Below, in pieces: positions 41,425-53,594 of a stretch of 64,000 bases of DNA (position 1 is its first letter; every line of letters begins with the position of its first letter). The notes under the pieces are model-generated. The model did not search any database and was not told the origin of the DNA. It worked only from the letters and a program-made list of their open reading frames with translations. This stretch comes from Pseudoxanthomonas sp. PXM02. Lineage in GTDB: Bacteria; Pseudomonadota; Gammaproteobacteria; Xanthomonadales; Xanthomonadaceae. The stretch is taken from the NCBI RefSeq assembly GCF_014851805.1, contig NZ_JACVAK010000001.1, forward strand, positions 124,001 through 188,000, read 5' to 3'. Made by a program: the position numbers and the translations under genes.

Positions 41425-42374
41425 GCCGGAACGTGGTCCGGACGCACCGTATCCAACCGTTGCAGGGGGCCGCGCCACAGGCGCCACCGCTGTTCGCGGC
41501 GCAACGAGAACAGCGCGCCATCTTCGAAGTCGAGGTTCAGGGCATCGAGTTCGCGCTTGCGCAGCGCTTCCAGCAACGGCCGCAACGCCTCGCGGCACAG
41601 CAGATCCAGGTTGCGCAGATGGCGCAGGTCGATCAGCGCGTCCACCCCACCCTCACCGTTGGCGTGCACGGCCTCGACGCCTGCGCGCTGCGCGAGCGCC
41701 TGCAACAGCACATCGTTGCCTTTCACCTGGCGGAACCCGGTGCGCACGGCATCCGGCAGCACGCCGCCGCCCCAGAACCACAGGGAGTTCACCGGCGGCT
41801 TGCCCTGGACGGCACGCTGCGCGTTCCAGGGGTGGTTGTGCAGCAGCACCTGCGCCTCGCTGAGCAAGGCACGCCAGCGCCGGCCAGCATCGCCTTCCGG
41901 CAGGTGCGCGAACAGATCGTCGCCCAGCACATCGCTGGCGGGCGCGAACACGGGCAGCTTCGCGTCGGCAGGCAGGCGCAGGTACCAGCGCGCCGGATGC
42001 GGGGCGTCGAGCAGCATGCCGGCATCGCCGAACAGGGGCTTCAGTGCAGGCAACAGCTGGGCGGTGTCCTCGGCAGTGAGCGCGAGCGCTTCGCCGTAGG
42101 CCAGCATGCGCGCGCCCGTCATGTCCGGCGACACGCGCGCAGGATCCGCACGCAGCCACCGCGCGCCCGCGGCATCGCGTGCATCGTACTCCCGCGTCAG
42201 CGCCGCGACCGGCCAGTGGTCGGGCACCAGTTGGAACTGCCGCCGCAGCTGGGCCGGCTCACCGGACTCGCCTTCGGCCCGGTCGGCGCGCCCCAGTGCT
42301 TTCGCCACGTCGGGCGGCAGCACCTGCCCGACCAGGCGGGTACGCGCGGGCAGCAGCAGGGTGGCCTGGGCCAT
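41421..42374 (-). CDS. rpfE: RpfE, phosphoglycerate-mutase-like regulatory protein
   Basis: 317 aa. Known from the rpf cluster as a regulator of extracellular enzymes and polysaccharide; the family resembles 2,3-bisphosphoglycerate-independent phosphoglycerate mutases but the catalytic role is unproven. Conserved stretches include NSLWFWGGGVLPDAVRTGFR, HNPWNAQRAVQGKPPVNS and LDALNLDFEDGALFSLRREQ. Cotranscribed with recJ (4-bp overlap) and greA (7 bp upstream). Confidence 0.87.
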   Translation of the reverse strand: MAQATLLLPARTRLVGQVLPPDVAKALGRADRAEGESGEPAQLRRQFQLVPDHWPVAALTREYDARDAAGARWLRADPARVSPDMTGARMLAYGEALALTAEDTAQLLPALKPLFGDAGMLLDAPHPARWYLRLPADAKLPVFAPASDVLGDDLFAHLPEGDAGRRWRALLSEAQVLLHNHPWNAQRAVQGKPPVNSLWFWGGGVLPDAVRTGFRQVKGNDVLLQALAQRAGVEAVHANGEGGVDALIDLRHLRNLDLLCREALRPLLEALRKRELDALNLDFEDGALFSLRREQRWRLWRGPLQRLDTVRPDHVPA

Positions 42375-42381
42375 CAGTCCG

Positions 42382-42854
42382 TCAGTCGGCGTAAGAGACG
42401 CTGACGATTTCGTACTCGCGCTGGCCGGCTGGCGCGTCGATGGTGACGCTGTCGCCCTCGTGCTTGCCGATCAGGGCGCGCGCCAGCGGCGAGGAAATCG
42501 CGATCAGGCCCAGCTTGATGTCGGCTTCGAGATCGCCCACGACCTGGTAACGCTTCTCTTCATCCGTATCCACGTCGGCCAGCACCACCTTGGCGCCGAA
42601 CACGATGCGCGAGCCCGCGTTGAGCTTGCTGACGTCGATGATCTCGGAGTGCGACAACTCGCCTTCCAGCTGCTTGATGCGGCCTTCGATGAAACCCTGT
42701 TGTTCGCGGGCGGCGTGGTACTCGGCGTTTTCCTTCAGGTCGCCGTGCGCACGCGCTTCCGCGATGGCGGTGATCACTTCGGGACGCTTGACCGTCTTCA
42801 GAAGGTCCAGTTCCTGGCGCAGGCGCTGTGCGCCCTGCATGGTCAATGGGGCTC

Positions 42855-42858
<4 letters not shown>
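42382..42858 (-). CDS. greA: Transcription elongation factor GreA
   Basis: 158 aa. The N-terminal coiled coil has the tip residues in [20 protein letters not shown], the Asp-Glu pair that stimulates RNA cleavage by backtracked polymerase. The C-terminal FKBP-like domain contains [18 protein letters not shown]. Its start overlaps the carB stop by 4 bp, tying transcription elongation to the pyrimidine/arginine operon. Confidence 0.96.
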
Positions 42859-46100
<3,242 letters not shown>

Positions 46101-46217
46101 GGGGTTCTACTTTCCAGAAGTGGGAGCCGCCGCGGCATGCGCCGCCTGCAGGCTTTCACCGGCGCGTGCCCTCCACGGGCAACGGTGCCGGCAACACGCG
46201 ATGGCGTCGGGACTGCC

Positions 46218-46841
46218 TTACATCAGGGCGGCAGGCGAGACGTCGCACAGCTTGAAACCATGGAACATGACCTTGATCGCGAGCATCTCGCCGGAAGCGC
46301 GGTCATCGTCCTTGTTCTCGCCCAGCGACTCGCCCAGCCCGGTCAGTGCGCGCAGATCACGATGCTTCGGATCGCGCGCCAGGGTGACCATCGCCAGCAT
46401 CTGATCGGGGGTGGCATCGCGCATCAGCGCGGCGGCGTCGGCGTCGGTGCCCTTCTCCTTCGCGTCGATACCCGCCTGTACCAGGCGGGAGAACAACGGC
46501 GCGACCTCTTTCACCATGCGCGTGTCGTCGGCCAACCGCTTGCCGTTCTCACTGGCGTAGCGCGCGACTTCCTCGCGCTTGAAGCGGCGGAAGCCATCCG
46601 CCGAAAGTTCGCGGCGCAGGCAGGCCAGCTGTTCTGCCGACACGGCATCCGCCTTGCCCTGCACCGGCCACGTGGGATCCTCTTCAGCCGCCTTCTGCAT
46701 GACCTCGCCGAGCGGCAGCAGGCCGACGATGGCATCGGTAAGTTCGTCGATCTGGCGATCATTCGGCTCCGCCGCGTGCGCGCCACCGGCGCACAGCGCC
46801 ATTGCGACCGCCAACAGGACCGGCATGCGATGCGGGCGCAT
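46218..46841 (-). CDS. Secreted hypothetical protein between carA and carB
   Basis: 207 aa. Signal peptide PVLLAVAMALCAGGAHAAE. The mature protein is mainly helical with no obvious catalytic motif: IDELTDAIVGLLPLGEVMQK, QLACLRRELSADGFRRFKRE, DDTRMVKEVAPLFSRLVQAG; two cysteines (one near the N-terminus, one in HGFKLCDVSPA) may pair. The start overlaps the carA stop by 1 bp (TGATG); carB begins 117 bp further. A gene of this kind in this place is seen in other Xanthomonadaceae. Function unknown. Confidence 0.8.
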   Translation of the reverse strand: MRPHRMPVLLAVAMALCAGGAHAAEPNDRQIDELTDAIVGLLPLGEVMQKAAEEDPTWPVQGKADAVSAEQLACLRRELSADGFRRFKREEVARYASENGKRLADDTRMVKEVAPLFSRLVQAGIDAKEKGTDADAAALMRDATPDQMLAMVTLARDPKHRDLRALTGLGESLGENKDDDRASGEMLAIKVMFHGFKLCDVSPAALM

Positions 46842-47965
46842 CAGCGGGCTTCCATCGAGGCGACGAAGCGGTCGAACAAGGGGGCCACGTCATGCGGGCC
46901 GGGCGACGCTTCCGGGTGACCCTGGAACGAGAACGCCGGCGCGTCGGTCAGTTCGATGCCCTGGTTGGTGCCGTCGAACAGCGAGCGGTGGATCACGCGC
47001 ACGTTCGCCGGCAGCGAAGCCTCGTCCACGGCGAAGCCATGGTTCTGCGAAGTGATCATCACGCGGCCGCTGTCGATATCCTGCACCGGGTGGTTCGCAC
47101 CGTGGTGGCCGTGGCCCATCTTCATGGTCTGCGCACCGGCGGCGAGCGCCAGCAACTGGTGGCCCAGGCAGATACCGAAGGTCGGGATCTTCTTCGCGAT
47201 GAACTCGCGGATGGCGGTGATGGCGTAGTCGCACGGCGCCGGATCGCCCGGACCGTTGGACAGGAACACCCCGTCCGGCTGCAGCGCCAGCACGTCGGCT
47301 GCGCTGGTCTGCGCGGGCACGACGGTCACGTCGCAGCCGCGCTCGGCGAGCATGCGCAGGATGTTGTGCTTCACGCCAAAGTCGTACGCCACGACCTTGA
47401 ACTTCGCCGGGGCCTGCACGAACGCGTTGCGGTCCAGGTCCAGCTGGCCATCGCGCCATGGGTACGGCTTGTCGGTGGTGACCACCTTGGCCAGGTCCAT
47501 GCCTTTCAGGCCGGGGAACTTGCGGGCGGCTTCCAGCGCCTTCTCGGCGTCAACACCATCACCCGCCATCAGCGCGCCATTCTGGGCGCCGCGCTCGCGC
47601 AGGATGCGGGTCAGCTTGCGGGTATCGATGCCGGCGATGGCCACGATACCGCGCGTGGACAGCCACTCCGGCAGGGCCTGCTGGTTGCGCCAGCTACTGG
47701 GACGGCGCGGCACGTCGCGCACGATCAGGCCGGCACACCAGACCTTGGCGGCTTCGTCGTCCTGGTCGGTGCAACCGGTGTTGCCGATATGGGGATAGGT
47801 CAGGGTGACCAGTTGGCGGGCATAGGACGGGTCGGTCAGGATTTCCTGATAGCCGGTCATCGCGGTGTTGAACACCACTTCGCCGACCGAGAGGCCGTCT
47901 GCGCCTACGGATTCGCCCTCGAATACGGTGCCGTCTTCGAGTACGAGAATTGCGGGTCGTGTCAC
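46841..47965 (-). CDS. carA: Carbamoyl-phosphate synthase small subunit
   Basis: 374 aa from the GTG at 47965 ([20 protein letters not shown]), the family N-terminus; a farther ATG at 48103 would add 46 unrelated residues. The class I glutaminase domain has the nucleophile Cys in [16 protein letters not shown], with His-Glu in [13 protein letters not shown]. Supplies ammonia to CarB through the tunnel. First gene of the car run; dapB lies 224 bp upstream on the same strand. Confidence 0.97.
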   Translation of the reverse strand: MTRPAILVLEDGTVFEGESVGADGLSVGEVVFNTAMTGYQEILTDPSYARQLVTLTYPHIGNTGCTDQDDEAAKVWCAGLIVRDVPRRPSSWRNQQALPEWLSTRGIVAIAGIDTRKLTRILRERGAQNGALMAGDGVDAEKALEAARKFPGLKGMDLAKVVTTDKPYPWRDGQLDLDRNAFVQAPAKFKVVAYDFGVKHNILRMLAERGCDVTVVPAQTSAADVLALQPDGVFLSNGPGDPAPCDYAITAIREFIAKKIPTFGICLGHQLLALAAGAQTMKMGHGHHGANHPVQDIDSGRVMITSQNHGFAVDEASLPANVRVIHRSLFDGTNQGIELTDAPAFSFQGHPEASPGPHDVAPLFDRFVASMEAR

Positions 47966-48189
47966 GGGGTTCGCCTTGGGGTGAAGGAACCCTGCCCCAC
48001 CGACTTGCGGCTGCAAGAAACCGCAGACGCGGCGTTCATCCGGTCCGTGGCGATGGGTAACAGGCGAGGGCGAATTGTACGGAAACGGCCTGTTCAGCGC
48101 CACCGTTATTTTCCCCGCCAGACCATTGGCAGACCGCCGATGGCGAGCGTGTTCAGGTTCCGGCGTGACGCCGTCGACGCGTTACATCC

Positions 48190-48903
48190 TCAATCCAGCA
48201 GATCGCGAACCCGGTAACTGCCTGCCGCCCGGTCGACGAGTTTCTGCGCCACGTGCAGGGCGCCGCGCGCGAATACATCGCGATGCGTCGCCCGGTGGAC
48301 CAGCTCGACGCGCTCGCCCAGGCCGGTGAACTGCACCGTGTGCTCGCCGACGATGTCCCCCGCGCGCAGGCTGGCGTAGTGCACCTGCGCGCCCGCACTG
48401 CCTGCCGCCTGACCGAGGGTGAGCGCGGTGCCGGACGGCGCATCCTTCTTGTGCACGTGGTGCGACTCCACGACATCGACATCCCATCCGGGCAATGCGG
48501 ATGCCGCCCGCTCCACCAGTTCCGCCAGCACGGCGACGCCCAGGCTGAAATTCGTCGCCCACACCAGCGGGATGGAAGTCGAGGCCTGGTTCAGCGCTGT
48601 TGCCTGTTGCCCGGAGATGCCCGTGGTCCCGGACACCAGCGGTGCGCCGCGCTCGACGCACAGCGCAAGGATCGGATCGAAGCCGTCAGGCAGGCTGAAA
48701 TCGATTGCGACGTCGAAAGCCGGCACGCCCGCCAGTTCGCTGGCGGCGAAGTACGGCACGCCATCGACGACGCGGGGAGACGGCGTACGGCGTGTCACGG
48801 CCGCGACGACCTGGTAACGGTCGGATTGTTCGCCGGCGAGCCGGAGCAGCGCCTGGCCCATGCGGCCCGACGCACCATGGATGAGGAGACGGATGGCGTT
48901 CAT
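48190..48903 (-). CDS. dapB: 4-hydroxy-tetrahydrodipicolinate reductase
   Basis: 237 aa. Lysine and diaminopimelate pathway enzyme. The Rossmann motif is IHGASGRMGQALLRL, the substrate-binding signature is VVESHHVHKKDAPSGTAL with the catalytic His-His and Lys, and GTTGISGQQ binds the nicotinamide. The ATG at 48903 was chosen because it precedes the Rossmann strand directly. TACCAT ends 6 bases before it, similar to other apparently leaderless genes here. Confidence 0.96.
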   Translation of the reverse strand: MNAIRLLIHGASGRMGQALLRLAGEQSDRYQVVAAVTRRTPSPRVVDGVPYFAASELAGVPAFDVAIDFSLPDGFDPILALCVERGAPLVSGTTGISGQQATALNQASTSIPLVWATNFSLGVAVLAELVERAASALPGWDVDVVESHHVHKKDAPSGTALTLGQAAGSAGAQVHYASLRAGDIVGEHTVQFTGLGERVELVHRATHRDVFARGALHVAQKLVDRAAGSYRVRDLLD

Positions 48904-48957
48904 CGCCGCATGGTAGCCGTCGGCCACCGGCGGCGCGACCATCGGCCTTCGAGGCCC

Positions 48958-50268
48958 TCAGGGAACCTGCGGATACCCCAGGTGGTAGCCCTGTGCGTAC
49001 GGCACCCCGAGCTGCCGCAAGGTTTCCAGCTGCTCGGGGGTTTCCACGCCCTCGGCGACCAGTTCGGCCTGCGTACCGCGCGCGAAGGTCAGCAGCGCGC
49101 CGATCAGCGCCTGCATACGCGGCCGCTGGTCCACCTCGCGCACCAGCGTGAAATCGAGCTTGATGATGTCCGGCGCCAGGCGCAGCACATGGCGGAGGCT
49201 GGAGAAACCCGCACCCGTGTCATCCACGGCGATGCGCACCCCCAGTGCCTGCAGAGCCGAGAGACATGCGTTGAGCCGGCTGTAGTCTTCGACAGGCGTG
49301 TGCTCGGTGATTTCCAGCACCAGCCGGTGCGGATCGTGATCCTTCAGCATTGTCTTCAACTCGTCGCTGCAGACGGTTTCCGGCGACGCATTGATGGCCA
49401 GGTAGGCATCGGCGGGAATCCGCTTCATGTGCGCGAGCGCGACGCGCGCTGCCGCCAGCTCCAACTGGATGCTCATCCCGTGGCGGGCGGCTTCCTCGAA
49501 CCAGCGCCCCGTCGACATGTCGTACTCCACCGGGAACCGTGCGAGCGCCTCGTAACCGACGACCTTGCCATCCTCCAGGCGCACGATCGGCTGCAGTGCG
49601 GCGGCCAGCTGGTCGTCCTCCAGCACCGCTTCCAGTCGCGCACGCCCTTCCTTCGACTGCTGGCGCTCGCGTTCGCTCTGCCCCTTCCTGAGATCGAGCG
49701 CGGCACGCATCTGTGCGTGTTCGATGGCCTTGTAGAGGCTCGCCGCTACCAGCGTGCTTAGCTGGTCGAGCGTGCGCTGGTCCGTATCGCCATACGCAGC
49801 GGGCTGGGTCGACACCACCTTCAACACGCCCACGGCCTGGCGCCGGAAGTACAGCGGCGCCACCAGCATGGAACGCAGACCGACGCTCCGGCATGCATCA
49901 CGATTGACGCGGGAATCGGTCTCGCTGTCGTCGCAGCGCATGACACGTCCCTCTTCGAGACATCGCCCCGACAGGCTGCCCTTCACCGGCAGCACCATGC
50001 CGACCTGGTTGGCGGCGATGCCGCTCGCCGACCAGTAGCGCATTTGTTCGCCGTCGCGGATTTCCAGCACGGCACCGGCAGAGCGCGTCAGCTCCTGCGC
50101 GCGATACGTGATCGCATCGACCACATCCTGCGGATCAGGCCCCGCGGCCGCGATTTCGCTCTGCGCAGCGACGATCCGCGTCAGCAGCGCGACCGCGTCT
50201 TCCTCGACCATCACCGGGACGGACGGTCGTGCGGAGGAAAGCGAAACCAGTTTGTTGTTGCGAGCCAT
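48958..50268 (-). CDS. GAF-EAL cyclic di-GMP phosphodiesterase
   Basis: 436 aa. A cytoplasmic GAF sensor domain spans residues about 25-175 (GRVMRCDDSETDSRVNRDAC, MLVAPLYFRRQAVGVLKVVS). The EAL domain follows from about 205. Catalytic positions look intact: YEALARF, the Asn in LAINASPETV, the Glu in LEITEHT, the Asp pair in VDDTGAGFSSL, the Lys in DIIKLDF and the Glu in LVAEGVET. It should hydrolyse cyclic di-GMP in response to a small molecule or redox cue sensed by GAF. Its 5' region carries a 16-bp inverted repeat. Confidence 0.93.
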   Translation of the reverse strand: MARNNKLVSLSSARPSVPVMVEEDAVALLTRIVAAQSEIAAAGPDPQDVVDAITYRAQELTRSAGAVLEIRDGEQMRYWSASGIAANQVGMVLPVKGSLSGRCLEEGRVMRCDDSETDSRVNRDACRSVGLRSMLVAPLYFRRQAVGVLKVVSTQPAAYGDTDQRTLDQLSTLVAASLYKAIEHAQMRAALDLRKGQSERERQQSKEGRARLEAVLEDDQLAAALQPIVRLEDGKVVGYEALARFPVEYDMSTGRWFEEAARHGMSIQLELAAARVALAHMKRIPADAYLAINASPETVCSDELKTMLKDHDPHRLVLEITEHTPVEDYSRLNACLSALQALGVRIAVDDTGAGFSSLRHVLRLAPDIIKLDFTLVREVDQRPRMQALIGALLTFARGTQAELVAEGVETPEQLETLRQLGVPYAQGYHLGYPQVP

Positions 50269-50360
50269 CTCCCGTCACTCCTTGCGGATGATGAAAGGGA
50301 TGCGGAACACCCATGCATCCCGATGGCACCGATGCTAGGCCGGTCATCTCACGCTTGTCG

Positions 50361-50376
50361 AGTAAACAGGTTTACT
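50361..50376. promoter_or_regulatory. Inverted repeat upstream of the GAF-EAL gene
   Basis: AGTAAAC-AG-GTTTACT, a perfect 7-bp inverted repeat with a 2-bp spacer, 93 bp upstream of the GAF-EAL start and 24 bp beyond the tyrA stop. It resembles a shortened TyrR-type box (GTAAA...TTTAC) but with spacing 4 rather than 6. A regulator site is possible. Confidence 0.35.
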
Positions 50377-50399
50377 TACGAGCAGGTTGTCCAGTATCG

Positions 50400-51572
50400 C
50401 TAAACACGCGACGTGTGAAGGACGCGACCGAGCGCTTGCCCGACGATGTCATCGATCGCGCCTCGCAATGCGGCAGGATCGGCATCGTCGAATCCGATGC
50501 GGAAATGCACTTCGCCCTCGGGCGTCCGCGAGGAATGGATCGAAGACAGGCTTACCGCATGCTGTTCGAAGACATGCAACAGGGTACGCAGCGCACCGGG
50601 ACGGTCGTCCGGAAGATGCACGCTCACCGACTGTCCCGCAGCGAGATCGGCGAGCAGGTAACCGATCCGCTCGTAGCTGTAGTTGCCATCAGCCAACGCC
50701 GCCTCGCCGATCGCGGCGCGGTTGTCGTGCAGGAATTCGTCCCGGAACGCGGCGCGGGCTGCGTCGCTGCCCTCGCCCACCAGCGTCGCCATGCGATTGA
50801 TCTGCTGTCCCAGCGCACGCAGGACGTCACCCGCGTGCGGATTGCCGAACTGGATGTCCTCGTAGATCGCCGGGTTCAGCGACAGGATGCGGGCGATGAT
50901 GGCCGCGTCCATTTCGAAGGACGCCGAGCGGAACGGCATCACGGCGGCGAGATCTCCGACCTGCGCCGCCTGCCCCTTCAGGACCCCAGCCTGCGCCAGA
51001 TGCGTCGCATGCACCATCGCCTGTACCAGCGCCATGACACGGTCGTGCTGTTCGGGCGAGGCGTGCACGCACTCGGCCTCGAGCGCGAACAGCAGGCGGT
51101 CCAGCCAGGCACGCCAACGGTCCAGGCGCGCATCGCACACCACCATCACCCTGCCCTTCAATGTCGGCGCCTTCGGCGGCGCGGTCATCGGATGCAGGCC
51201 GACCACTTCCGCCTGCGAACGCAGCATCGCGTCCACGGGGACGGACTTGATCGACGTGACGTCCAGCCACAACTTGCCGGCTTCGCTGCCGGCCGCCAAC
51301 GACGTGTAACGCTCGATCAGCGCCCCGGTGTGGCGAATGGGTGCGGAGAACACCAGTACGTCGGCGCGGCGAACCAGCTCGGCTTCACCGACCGACGACG
51401 GATCGGCGGGATCGTGGCCGATGACGTCCAGCCCCATGCTCGCGCGGAAGAACCGCTGCAGCCAGCGGCCATAGGCGCCGGCGCTGCCGACGATGCCCAC
51501 CAGCGGGCGCTGCGATGCGTCCTGCACCGCAGCGCCCGCGCGGGGAAAGGCAGCTTCAGTCGACACGGACAT
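50400..51572 (-). CDS. tyrA: Prephenate dehydrogenase with C-terminal ACT domain
   Basis: 390 aa from the ATG at 51572. NAD-binding start PLVGIVGSAGAYGRWLQRFF (residues about 18-37); the prephenate dehydrogenase body follows (GLHPMTAPPKAPTLKGRVMV, HATHLAQAGVLKGQAAQVGD). The last about 75 residues (VSVHLPDDRPGALRTLLHVF) form an ACT domain, suggesting feedback control by tyrosine. It overlaps the end of the upstream transglutaminase-like gene by 17 bp. The family label is firm; cyclohexadienyl (arogenate) activity cannot be excluded. Confidence 0.87.
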   Translation of the reverse strand: MSVSTEAAFPRAGAAVQDASQRPLVGIVGSAGAYGRWLQRFFRASMGLDVIGHDPADPSSVGEAELVRRADVLVFSAPIRHTGALIERYTSLAAGSEAGKLWLDVTSIKSVPVDAMLRSQAEVVGLHPMTAPPKAPTLKGRVMVVCDARLDRWRAWLDRLLFALEAECVHASPEQHDRVMALVQAMVHATHLAQAGVLKGQAAQVGDLAAVMPFRSASFEMDAAIIARILSLNPAIYEDIQFGNPHAGDVLRALGQQINRMATLVGEGSDAARAAFRDEFLHDNRAAIGEAALADGNYSYERIGYLLADLAAGQSVSVHLPDDRPGALRTLLHVFEQHAVSLSSIHSSRTPEGEVHFRIGFDDADPAALRGAIDDIVGQALGRVLHTSRV

Positions 51573-53457
51573 CCGCTGCCAGATAGACGATCTGCTCACG
51601 CAGGCCGGGAAGGATCTTCTGCATCGTCCGTGCGTAGGCGGTGTTGTACTCCGGCGAGCACACCGGTCCCGGTGTACGGTCATCCAGCCGACGGCTGATG
51701 CGGATGCGGTTGCCTTCGCGCTGATAGGTCGCGCGGAAAGCGACGTTGCCCTCCTCGACGTCCACGTTGCGCGGCAACGAGGCGATGCGCATGCCCGGAG
51801 CCAGGTCGATCGTGTACTCCTCTTCGGAGTAGATGCCGCCGCAGCCGCTCTCGCCTTCCGGCTGATCCACGCTCCCCAGGTTGCGCGCCACGATGCTTGC
51901 GATTGGCGCATAGCTGATGAACCAGGGCTGCGTCTGCAATCCGCCGGAGGTCGGCAGCATCTGCGCGACCTCGAAATCGGCGTCGATGCTGAAGTCGTCC
52001 AGCAACGGACCCGCGTCCGGATAACGCACCGTGCCGTCGGCACGCAGGGCCATGCGTTCGTAGTAACGGCGCACCATCTTCCCCGCTTCGGCCACGGGTA
52101 GCTCGCGGAACTGGTCACGCGCCATCACCGCCAGCCGACCGCTCAGTTCGACCTGCTGGCTACCCTTGACCGAGCCGTCGGCGGCGATGCTCAGCGTCGT
52201 GCGCAACTTCTGGCCATCGCGGCCGGCCTCGCGCAATGGCGTCGATGCGCCTTCGTGGTGACCTTCCACCAGCAGCACCGGTTTGCCTGCCGATCCGTTC
52301 GGCAAAGACCCGAACGGCACGGTGGCCGCCGTGGAATCGGCGTAAAGATCGAGGCTGGGGATGTAGGTAATGACGTGGTTCACCACCGAGGCCACCGGCA
52401 CCTTGGGCAACGTATAGGTGCCGCCAGCGTTGATCAGTGCCTGCGTGCTGGGAATTCCCTTCGCCGAAAGCAGCGCCTGCAGCAAGGTGGCGTGGTCCTT
52501 GCAGTCGCCCATCCGGTTGTCGAGCACGACATCGAGGTCGCGCGGGACCACTGCCCCCAGCCCGATGCAGTTGCCTGCGTAGGTGATGTTGCGCGATACC
52601 CATTCGTACAAGCGCCTGGCGATCTCGCGTGGTTCGCGGGCGTCACCGGCAACCTCGTCAGCCAGTTTGCGGATACGCGGGGTCGGCACCGCCTTGGCGT
52701 TGGCCGGCCCACCGTAGGCCTGCGCAATCTGGGCATAGTCGCGAAAGGTGGAGTAGGCATAACCGGGATAGCGCTCGGGGTTGTACACGCTGTCGCGCAG
52801 GCTCTCGCGCGGTACGGGCGTGCGGTTGCGCCAGCGCCACTCGAGCAGGCGACGACCATCGCGCTCGCGCGTGCTTTCCTGCATCTGCCATGCCTGGTGG
52901 CCGGCCTGCAGTGTCGCTGGCGCATCCAGCGTAATCTTCACGTCGCCGTAGTACTGCGCAGGGTTGAAATTCTCGATCACCGAGAACTGGCCGGGGAACA
53001 TCGGTTGCAGTGCGGTCAGCCGGTAGGCGAACACCGTGGTGTCGCCCACGGCCAGGTCCGGAAACACCACCGTCAGCGTTGTGTTGTCGGAGTACACGGG
53101 CGAGTCGCCCTCGTGCCCGGCCGCGGACTGCACCTGGTAGTTGCCGGGCGGCACCACGACTTTGCGACCATCCGCCTTGAGCGTGTAAGCCGTCACCACC
53201 TCGGCCTTCTGGATACTGGTGCTGTAGCCGACGGATGTGGTCTTGGCGGCTTCCAGCGCAGCCTCCTTCAACACCTTGGTCGCTGTTTCGCGTGTCTCCA
53301 CGTAACGGCCATCGGCCTGGATGACGTAGTCGATGTGCTCATGCTCGACCTGCAAAGGTCGTTCTTCCGCCGCCTGCGCCGATGCGGCGCCAACCGGTGC
53401 CAATGCCGCTGCTGCGACCAGGCAAAGCCCGGCCACCTTCCCGAAGTGGTTGCGCAT
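51556..53457 (-). CDS. Exported DUF3857/transglutaminase-like protein
   Basis: 633 aa. Signal peptide GLCLVAAAALAPVGAASAQA. An N-terminal DUF3857 beta-domain (to about residue 250) is followed by a transglutaminase core with Cys in VLDNRMGDCKDHATLLQALL, His in VVNHVITYIPSL and Asp in LYADSTAA, an intact Cys-His-Asp set. A long beta-rich C-terminal part follows (residues about 420-633). Substrates of bacterial members are mostly unknown; a periplasmic protease or cross-linking role is likely. Overlaps the tyrA start. Confidence 0.88.
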   Translation of the reverse strand: MRNHFGKVAGLCLVAAAALAPVGAASAQAAEERPLQVEHEHIDYVIQADGRYVETRETATKVLKEAALEAAKTTSVGYSTSIQKAEVVTAYTLKADGRKVVVPPGNYQVQSAAGHEGDSPVYSDNTTLTVVFPDLAVGDTTVFAYRLTALQPMFPGQFSVIENFNPAQYYGDVKITLDAPATLQAGHQAWQMQESTRERDGRRLLEWRWRNRTPVPRESLRDSVYNPERYPGYAYSTFRDYAQIAQAYGGPANAKAVPTPRIRKLADEVAGDAREPREIARRLYEWVSRNITYAGNCIGLGAVVPRDLDVVLDNRMGDCKDHATLLQALLSAKGIPSTQALINAGGTYTLPKVPVASVVNHVITYIPSLDLYADSTAATVPFGSLPNGSAGKPVLLVEGHHEGASTPLREAGRDGQKLRTTLSIAADGSVKGSQQVELSGRLAVMARDQFRELPVAEAGKMVRRYYERMALRADGTVRYPDAGPLLDDFSIDADFEVAQMLPTSGGLQTQPWFISYAPIASIVARNLGSVDQPEGESGCGGIYSEEEYTIDLAPGMRIASLPRNVDVEEGNVAFRATYQREGNRIRISRRLDDRTPGPVCSPEYNTAYARTMQKILPGLREQIVYLAADVRVD

Positions 53458-53542
53458 TCCCCACGTCCTCCCTGTCCGTATGCGTAGGCCGCCCGTTGGC
53501 GACGCGCCATCCTAGCAATGGTTCGGCGACTCCAGAACGCAG

Positions 53543-53566
53543 GACGCCCGGCAGGGACCGGGCGTC
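53543..53566. terminator. Hairpin downstream of dnaJ
   Basis: GACGCCCGG-CAGGGA-CCGGGCGTC, a perfect 9-bp stem beginning 29 bp after the dnaJ stop. No T-run on either side; probably ends the dnaK-dnaJ message. Confidence 0.5.
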
Positions 53567-53594
53567 GGTGGGAACACAGGGGGCTGCCAGGACC

